Shown in pieces: positions 57,293-64,000 of a stretch of DNA of 64,000 nt; within the stretch, counting starts at the first letter, position 1, and every line of letters starts with the position of its first letter. The translations under genes and the position numbers were made by a program. Origin of the DNA: Rhinopomastus cyanomelas (lineage: Eukaryota > Chordata > Aves > Bucerotiformes > Rhinopomastidae); NCBI GenBank assembly GCA_013400115.1, contig VXBP01002271.1, positions 45,177 through 109,176 of the forward strand, read 5' to 3'. The notes under the pieces are model-generated. The model was given only the letters and a program-made list of their open reading frames with translations. It searched no databases and had not been told where the DNA came from.

Positions 57293-58580
57293 CTGTTAAA
57301 AAACAAGTAAAATTTGAAGTTCTCTCACTCTAATGTGGAAAGTAGGATAGAAAGTAGGTAACCTCAACACCCACAAAAGAAGCTCAGTTAGTGCTTAAAC
57401 ATTTATGCAAAGGACTATCAAAATAAATAAAAACCATACAGTTTTGCTAAACCCTGAGTAGTCACAGGTACAAACTGACACACTGACAAAAAGCCCACCA
57501 AGAGCTCCATTAACAACAGTAATCAAAAACCTACTTTAAATCGTTTTTACTGTTTATAATTACTAAGGAAATTCAAGATTGTCTGAGTGGCAACGCTGTT
57601 AAGACATAAACATTTGTTCATTATTCTGTTTTGTCAGAAGCTTGAACAGGTCAAAGTAACAAACCCTGTACTTTTGTTACCAAAAACATAACCTTCGGGG
57701 TTACAAAACACTAGAAATAGCAGAATTTCACCTACAGCCTTTGGCACAAATGGATCCATGGAGTACGACAGATTCACAAGCTTATGCAAAGATTATACAG
57801 AATCAGACACGAACATGTCCACTGTGTATCCTGTATTTTGTCAAAACACAACCACAGAGGCTCACATCACTTCTTGACCTCTTTGTGTGAGTACTCATCA
57901 TTAATTCAGAGTAAATATCACCCTGGGAATTTCCCCTGGGTAAGTTTCAGATGCTGGGAACTGTTAGTCCTGTATATACGGTCACCACAGCAAAAAGGCA
58001 ACATCTTCACCTTGTGCTTTTGTTGAGAAGCTCCAACACTTCATAACTTGGTTGCTCTCTCTTCCACAGTTTCCTGAGACAAGTGCTGTTTTCCAGCTGT
58101 CAGCACGCTCAGATCACAGGCACTCACCCTCTCAAGACTCCCATATCAGAAGTTACCACTCTGGGCTGTTTGTCATCAGCTGCTTTCCTCCCTTTTCCCC
58201 CGGTTTTCCAACTGCTGAACTACATGATGCCCTCCTAAATTAAACCATTTAAATCACTGGTCCTTGTCACTCTTATCTCCCCATTACTCTCAAAATCGCC
58301 TTCTGATAGCAACAAGAAATAATATTGTCTGTCCCTGTTTTATGGGTTGTGGGAACTTTCCAATATTGATCAGAAGTTCAACCTACTCACCTTTACCAGC
58401 TCTGCTATTTCTTGGACCCTATTTATTAACTAGTGATTTTAACTGTTCTTGGTAAGATAAATCCATGTGCTTGCTAAGAAGGACACACAAGCTGCAGCTC
58501 TTGAGTAATGAGTGAATGACAAACCACTGGAAACAACCACAATACAAAACACTGTTAAACATCAATGTAAATGAAAGTAA
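57293..58580. other. Intron 1, left of the provirus
   Basis: No ATRX exon 1 candidate (ATG-AG before a donor) found; no repeat recognised. Confidence 0.6.
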
Positions 58581-58585
58581 CCTGG

Positions 58586-58618
58586 TGTCGCATTAAAACA
58601 AAGCAGTGGATTTGGCAG
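58586..58618 (-). repeat. 3' LTR remnant (33 bp)
   Basis: Matches the U5 end at 60367-60399 with two mismatches in 33 bases, lies directly beside the left CCTGG duplication, and is joined to pol sequence. Confidence 0.75.
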
Positions 58619-59812
58619 TGATTGAATTTGAGCAATCATGTCCTTTTACCCAGCCAATGCATAATGTTCTCTGTTTTCCTATTTCTAATAACTGTTTCCA
58701 GCTGTTGGTTTCCCAAACTGGGACTCTATTTACTTGCCAGTCATTGTTAGCCCAATGGCCTACCCATTCAGTAGCTCCCTTAAAGATAGCATATGGGTTA
58801 GTGTAGATGTAGCTGGCACCATGTTTTGCAGCTAGTAGGACTGCCTTAAGCTCTCCTAATTGCACACTGCCTTCACTTGTTTCGATCAGCCTTTCTCCCG
58901 TCGCCACCTCCAGGGCTACGGCTTTATATTTCCACTTACTCTTTTCTTGATGGGAGGAGGCATTGGTTAACAATACTCCTGTGAGATCACTGCCTTCTTT
59001 CAGAGGAGGTGCTTCCTGAATAGGAGAGGGTTTGCTTGGTGCAGTTTGGAATAGTAAAGCACCATCTATGTCCTTTTGCAGTTTAGATACTTTAATATTC
59101 CCTTCAGTGATTGGCATGATTTCATTGATGCCTTCCAGATAGGTGTACCACTTACGGACTACATCTAAAAGACGAAGAGGTTCTCAAATAACAACACTTT
59201 GTTCTCTCCTTATCTGTTCTGCTCGCTGCACAGCTCTCACCAAGGATAACAAACCTTTCTCTAGATCTGAATATCTGCTTTCAGTATCAGTGAAAGAGTG
59301 ACAGCAACATTCTAGTGGCCTTTCTGGTCCCTCTGGCCCCTTTTGCCATACATTACAATGGGAACCGTGTTCACTGAACCCCATTCTACATGGATAGGAT
59401 CAGTTGGGTGTATGGGACCAAGTTGCTGAAATAGCCTTAATTCTTGTATCAACAATTCTAATGCATTGGTATGCTGTTTGGTCCATTCCCATGACTTTCC
59501 CTTTTTCAAAAGGTTATATAAGGGTCGAACAATAATGGAAAATGTTTATGCTAATAAGTAACTTAAAGCTTCTAATACCTGTTGTAATTCCTTCACATTA
59601 GATGGGGTTTGTCCCTGTTCTATTTTCTCCAAGGTGCCTGGAGGAATAGAAGCAGCTCCATTAATCCACCAGAATCCCAGGAATTTATCTTCCTGTGCTG
59701 GTCCCTGGCACTTTGCATCTTGAATTTCCAATCCTAATTCCAATAGTGTTTCAGTTTTAATGAGAGGTCGTAATGAGATTAACTGTGATTTATGCTCAGG
59801 ATTTTTTCCCAC
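58593..59812 (-). pseudogene. pol remnant: RT C-terminal part and RNase H, frameshifted
   Basis: Pieces at 59546-59812 (KFLGFWWINGAAS, RT thumb-like), 59184-59509 (two overlapping frames, so a frameshift) and 58593-59117 (RNase H-like with a DCSNS end) follow the order of an ERV-L pol. The last piece runs in frame into 33 bp of LTR end, showing a deletion of everything between RNase H and the 3' LTR terminus. Confidence 0.7.
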
Positions 59813-59861
59813 CTCACATTCGTCACTTTCAGATTCAGACAGATAGCCCTCAGCCGGGGTG

Positions 59862-60347
59862 TTAAGAGTTTGTGTAACTCATTAACTTATGAATCTGCTG
59901 AACTTGAGCAGAAGCTTGTATTTTGTCCAACAACTGACACACTTGTTCCCACAGCCAATCCTGGATGAGTCTAAGATTACGATTTTCGCTTACAAGCTTA
60001 TAATTTTCTATCATGAGTTTATCAACTAGAGTTTGTAATTTTTCTCCTGTCTCCTCATCGGTCAGAGATGCCTGTAACACCTCATTCTCAGATTTCAAAG
60101 CCCCTTACTCTACAGAGGAAATTAGAGTGGGAGCAGGGGTCTGTTTAGCTTCTTGCTGTGCACAAGATAAACAAGCGCCAAGAACTGCACAAATCACACC
60201 CTTGCCTTTACCTTCTTTAAGCTTAGAAGCAGCCCGACACTGTTCAATACGCTCTATCACTTTCTCTACATCTTTCCAGAATTTATGGGCCCACTCCTTC
60301 CCAGCCTGGGAAAGGGCACAAGAATATTTTTGCAACAGGTCATCCAT
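59862..60347 (-). pseudogene. gag-like frame of the provirus, broken by one stop
   Basis: Starts ATG at 60347 (MDDLLQKYS), reads about 80 codons to an in-frame TAA at 60105-60107, then continues in the same frame to 59862. Both halves are helical and charged, the second Leu/Glu/Lys-rich and coiled-coil-like. Called gag-like from position only; no zinc knuckle is seen. Confidence 0.6.
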
Positions 60348-60350
60348 GAC

Positions 60351-60364
60351 AATCCTGCCGACTA
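60351..60364 (-). other. Primer-binding-site remnant, tRNA-Ser type
   Basis: The plus strand reads aatcctgccgacta, identical to the 3' arm of vertebrate tRNA-Ser (…TTCGAATCCTGCCGACTACG, from memory). It sits two bases from the LTR end and just before the gag-like ATG. The terminal CG and TGG expected of a perfect site are lost. Confidence 0.6.
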
Positions 60365-60910
60365 TTTGTCGCGTTAAAAGAAAGCAGTGGATTTGGCAGG
60401 AAGTAAACCCCTTTGCTTTACAGGTCCAAATCCTGAGCAATACCAAATTTCACACTATGAGTCCGATAACTAGGTTGGATTCACTCGACAGTGCCACACT
60501 ATGAGTCCACATAACTCTGATTCACTCGATAGTGTGTTCTGTTCTTGCCTAGCCACAATATATGGACTTGTGCAGTGTTCAGTGAGAAACAGCAAGGCTA
60601 CTTTACGTGAACAGGGGTAATTTATTAGAGCAACAGANTTGTCGCGTTAAAAGAAAGCAGTGGATTTGGCAGGAAGTAAACCCCTTTGCTTTACAGGTCC
60701 AAATCCTGAGCAATACCAAATTTCACACTATGAGTCCGATAACTAGGTTGGATTCACTCGACAGTGCCACACTATGAGTCCACATAACTCTGATTCACTC
60801 GATAGTGTGTTCTGTTCTTGCCTAGCCACAATATATGGACTTGTGCAGTGTTCAGTGAGAAACAGCAAGGCTACTTTACGTGAACAGGGGTAATTTATTA
60901 GAGCAACAGA
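60365..60910. repeat. Perfect 272-bp direct duplication across a single N
   Basis: Bases 60366-60637 recur without a visible difference at 60639-60910, with the window's only intervening base being N at 60638. Most likely two overlapping contig ends joined without merging. Confidence 0.9.
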
Positions 60911-61713
60911 TTTACAGGTTTTTTTACGGACTGTCGGTGATGAGCGCTGTATGCAAAATACGTATACACAAATGTTAAAATTACTGAAATATTAAACGGT
61001 AACTCTATACTAAAGTGTTAGGTTAAAAAGTAACTCTATAAGAGATTTATACAGTTCTCGAGAAGGTTTGTATCTTACCCAAAGGCGTCCCTATGGGGGC
61101 GCGAGAGTGTCCCAGCCCGTCGACTGATTCCCAGAAGTCAGTGGTCCATGAATCCTCCTGGACTTGCTCAAGATGGTATCTTTCCCCTCCAAAGTCCCTT
61201 TTTGCTGGGCTGTTTTATATTATTTTTTGTCTTCAAGGTGGAGCTTGAGTGGCTCTAGTCATACATATTTTGTTTCTGATTGGTATCGCCCCTCGGCGGT
61301 GGGTAGGTGTTGGGACAGAGGTGTGTTTTGGTATTATAATGACATTATAGTGAGCAAAGCTCGCACAAGGGTAGCAGTTAGTCAAAAGATGACAGAATTA
61401 TGGCTCAAGGTCGTAAAAGTACAGCTTATCACTTTTGAGGTACCACTTAGTTCCTGTCCATGTACATCATCTTGTCACAGGGCTTAGCCACAGCGGCACA
61501 TCTTATCATAGGATTTGGCCATGATGCCTCCACACCACTCCGTATCCCATGTGGATTCCAAGGTGGCAGATTTATTTGCCTGGGGAACCATCGGAGGAAT
61601 GGATTCCTGCATTCCAGCTGTACTCCCCCCAGAGGCTCAGAACTTTCCCCAATATGCAAATAATGCTCCAATATAAGTTCAGTTTTCAAGTTACCTCCAG
61701 TAATTAACCCACA
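60640..61713 (-). repeat. 5' LTR of the ERV-L-like element
   Basis: About 1,074 bp, beginning TGTGGGTTAATTACTGG on the minus strand at 61713 and ending in ...GCGACA at 60640. It contains a TATA-like TATAAA (61046-61051) and, about 150 bp downstream, an AATAAA (60894-60899), a plausible U3/R/U5 arrangement. A 273-base copy of its U5/R end is repeated to the left across an N. Confidence 0.8.
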
Positions 61714-61718
61714 CCTGG

Positions 61719-63444
61719 AATTTCTTTAAATCATCTGAAGTGCTAGACATAAAACCAAAGAGCACTTTTTAATGAAAAGCTTTTCTGCATAAGTGAAGGA
61801 CACATTCCTTTTGAGACTGTACACCTACCAGCATTCACTGGAGCCACTGGGAACAGGAGTGCCACAAAGCTTGTTTTACTGCCAAGTGTCACCTAAAAAC
61901 GTCTCTCTCAATCTCTCTGAAATTCTCCTCCTCTAAATTACTGGACTCATGTTGCTACACAACTGTCAGTCCCCGAGCTCGGGCTTCCCTTTTTGTCATG
62001 GATGGAGGGCACGGGGCACATTACAGAAGATGAGAGCAGTATACCTCAGCTTTAATAGACTTTGAAACGGCAGTTTAATGATAATTTATTCACGTTAAGT
62101 TAAAAAAATACAGTATTGTTTGGAATTACTGGACAGTAGAAGCACATCAGATTTCATGTCCATTCCAGATATCCTGAAAAACTAGCCCATTTTCTGAAAG
62201 GTCGTAAAAAAGGGGCATTTTGGGTAGTAAAAACAAAAAGATCACCCCCCCCATGTGGAATTCTGCTCATTTAGCTTATAAATAACTTGTTTTGCTAACA
62301 AAAATAAGGGAACTACAGTTGGGTTAATATTATTCTTCTCAATACAAAACAAATTCAGAGTAGTATGTCTTTGCAACTTAACACTTGGAACACTCTCTAC
62401 TACTGTTTATTAACTTGTATCCTAACTAGACTAGAATTACTAGAGTAAAACATTCATGCTGACAACCAACCACCAAAAAACCTATCTACAAAGTAAAATT
62501 AAAAGGGAGAATGGGGGCTGGACTTGCTGATCCTGGAGGTTTTTTCCAGCCACAACGGCTCTATGATTCTCAACTTGCTTCCCCTTGATTATTCAGCATT
62601 TTGTACCACAAGCCTGTATTAAGGAAGAAATGCAAGTAAAGGTGTTCAGCTTTCTACACTTCATCACGAATAATTTTTCATTTAGAGTCATGTTTTACTT
62701 GGATTTGTACAGAAGTGATGTAAGTCATGCATGTACAGCTCAGAATACATCAACTTGAATCTTTTTTTAAAGTCTCTATGACAAAAGCCTTGTTCTCTGT
62801 ACGATATTAATAGATCTATTTGCTATTAAATGGATCACAGTCTATAAAATGTGCATTTTATAAAACCCTAAATATTTCGGACTACCTCCAAAGTGCTAAG
62901 TGCAGCAGGCACCACACAGGCCCAACATTATTTATCAGCATTTCCAGGCCTCCACATTCTAAACAAGAGGCTTCACTATCAGTGTAAAGGTATTTCGACA
63001 CGTGTAGCCTAATTAGAACAGGAATGAAAGGAATCGTGTCCTACTATTAATGGCTCAGCCATGAACCTGATTTGTGACCTTGGGAAACTATCTCATAATA
63101 CTATTTCTTACCTACATTCAGATCAAGCGCTGCAATCTTCAACAGTAAATGCCTGGTCCTTGCTAGGATAAACTATTAAGGAAACCATATATTAGGCCAA
63201 ATCATTCTATAAATCAATAGAATATACAAAAAGAAAATGAAGAAACAGGTAATGTCCTAATCTAGACACAACACGTGGAACTCAGGCCCGATGCTGACTG
63301 CTGTCCCCTTAGATTTGTGTGACGGGGCAACAGGGGTGGTTTCTCTGAGAAGCTGCCAGAAGCTTCCCTTAGGTCTGACAAAGCTGATGGAGCTCACAGA
63401 CAGATCCACCACTGACCCAAGGCTGCTGGTAGCACCTCTGAGAT
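61719..63444. other. Intron 1, right of the provirus
   Basis: Unique sequence except for the CR1 terminus at 62506-62573. Confidence 0.6.
62506..62573 (+). mobile_element. CR1 3' terminus, intron 1
   Basis: ggggctggacttgctgatcc ... ggctctatgattct; only the last 68 bp. Confidence 0.75.
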
Positions 63445-64000
63445 AACGAAGGAGAAAAACCCTCAGCCTCTTCTCATAAGGAAGGTGCTTCATTTCCTCC
63501 ATCATCCCCGTTACCATACGCTGGACTCTATCCAGCAGCTCCACATTCCTCTTGAATTGAGAGGCACAGAACTGGACACAATAGTTCACGTGTCATCTCA
63601 CGAGGGCAGAGAAGAGGAGGAGAAGAACCTCTCTTGATCTGCTAACCACCCCCATTCTGATCCACCCCAGGATGCTCTTGGCCCTCTTGGCCACAAGAGC
63701 ACACTCATGGTCATCCTGCTGTCCACCTGCACCAAGAAGTCCCTTTCTCCTACACTACTCTCCAACAGCTCAGTCCACAGCCTATAGTGGTACCTGGGGT
63801 TGTTCTTGCCCAGATGGAAGACTCTACACTTACCCTTTTTGTACCTCATTAGATTTCTCTCAGCCCAGCTCTCCAGCCTGTCCAGGTCTCGCTGAATGGC
63901 AGCACAGTCTGCAGGGGTGTCGGCAACACTACCCAGCTTTGTGTCATCAGCAAACTTGCTGACAATGCATGCCAATCCCTCATCCAAGTCATCAATGAAT
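63445..64000 (-). mobile_element. CR1 RT fragment running off the right edge
   Basis: Encodes KFADDTKLGSVADTPADCAA, holding the reverse transcriptase catalytic motif, followed by HLGKNNPRYHYRLW. Truncated at its 3' end near 63445. Confidence 0.9.

Larger units (their letters stand above)
58581..61718 (-). mobile_element. ERV-L-like endogenous retrovirus, internally deleted, in ATRX intron 1
   Basis: A 5-bp target-site duplication CCTGG (58581-58585 and 61714-61718) flanks the element. Its ends start TGT.G..TTAA on each strand, an inverted terminal match. Order on the minus strand: one near-complete 5' LTR (right), a tRNA-Ser-type primer site, a gag-like frame with a stop, reverse transcriptase and RNase H fragments in shifted frames, then only 33 bp of LTR end. 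Protease, most of RT, integrase and the body of the 3' LTR are missing, so it is a dead relic. Similarity of the RT/RNase H pieces to ERV-L (class III) and the 5-bp duplication agree. It has the same orientation as ATRX. Confidence 0.85.

Noticed and set aside
60105..60446. Longer protein start upstream of the gag-like ATG
   Set aside because: The extra N-terminal residues are translation of the LTR end and primer site, not gag.
57293..64000. ATRX exon 1
   Set aside because: No ATG-AG followed by a donor with MTAEP-like coding was found; the sole similar strings fall in the provirus or CR1.

Overview
This window is a stretch of a bird genome and is almost entirely the inside of one gene. On the minus strand it carries coding exons 2 to 30 of ATRX, the ADD-domain SNF2-family chromatin remodeller, running from 57292 down to 4556. 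All 29 exons were placed by hand from splice sites. Every junction keeps the reading frame and no exon contains an in-frame stop, giving about 6,484 coding bases (roughly 2,160 residues). Exon 1 should lie beyond the right edge. The last exons, which encode the C-terminal tail after the helicase, should lie beyond the left edge. Exon numbers assume the human 35-exon arrangement recalled from memory, in which exon 9 is the giant exon.

Layout from the 5' end of the gene (right to left): 57.3-64 kb is intron 1, holding a damaged ERV-L-like provirus with one near-complete LTR. 49.5-57.3 kb holds exons 2-6 (N-terminal region). 40.2-46.4 kb holds exons 7-9 (Cys-rich ADD module, then the 2.9 kb exon with the HP1-type motif and acidic/basic repeats). 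31.1-36.9 kb holds exons 10-12 (region that binds DAXX in mammals, by family knowledge). 25.3-29.4 kb holds exons 13-17 (basic linker, then the first ATPase lobe with Walker A). 12-20.5 kb holds exons 18-23 (rest of the ATPase core, with DEGH and LTGTPLQ). 4.5-11.7 kb holds exons 24-30 (helicase C lobe with motifs V and VI).

The introns are full of CR1 retrotransposon fragments, about 40 pieces covering roughly a fifth of the window by eye. The commonest type has the 3' end 'cacagaatcacagaacattagggattgg' (read antisense). CR1 of this kind plus an ERV-L-like LTR marks a bird. The CR1 density suggests a CR1-rich lineage such as woodpeckers or hornbills, which is inference. No other host gene was found.

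The most interesting signals are: (1) an intron 10 whose first 66 codons stay open in frame from exon 10, followed by a repeat-free stretch with three AATAAA signals, which looks like the avian form of the truncated ATRXt isoform; (2) a perfect 272-bp duplication flanking a single N in the provirus, most likely an assembly error; (3) transposon or microsatellite sequence built into splice acceptors of exons 8 and 9; (4) two overlapping splice donors at exon 14; (5) a tRNA-like segment embedded in a CR1.
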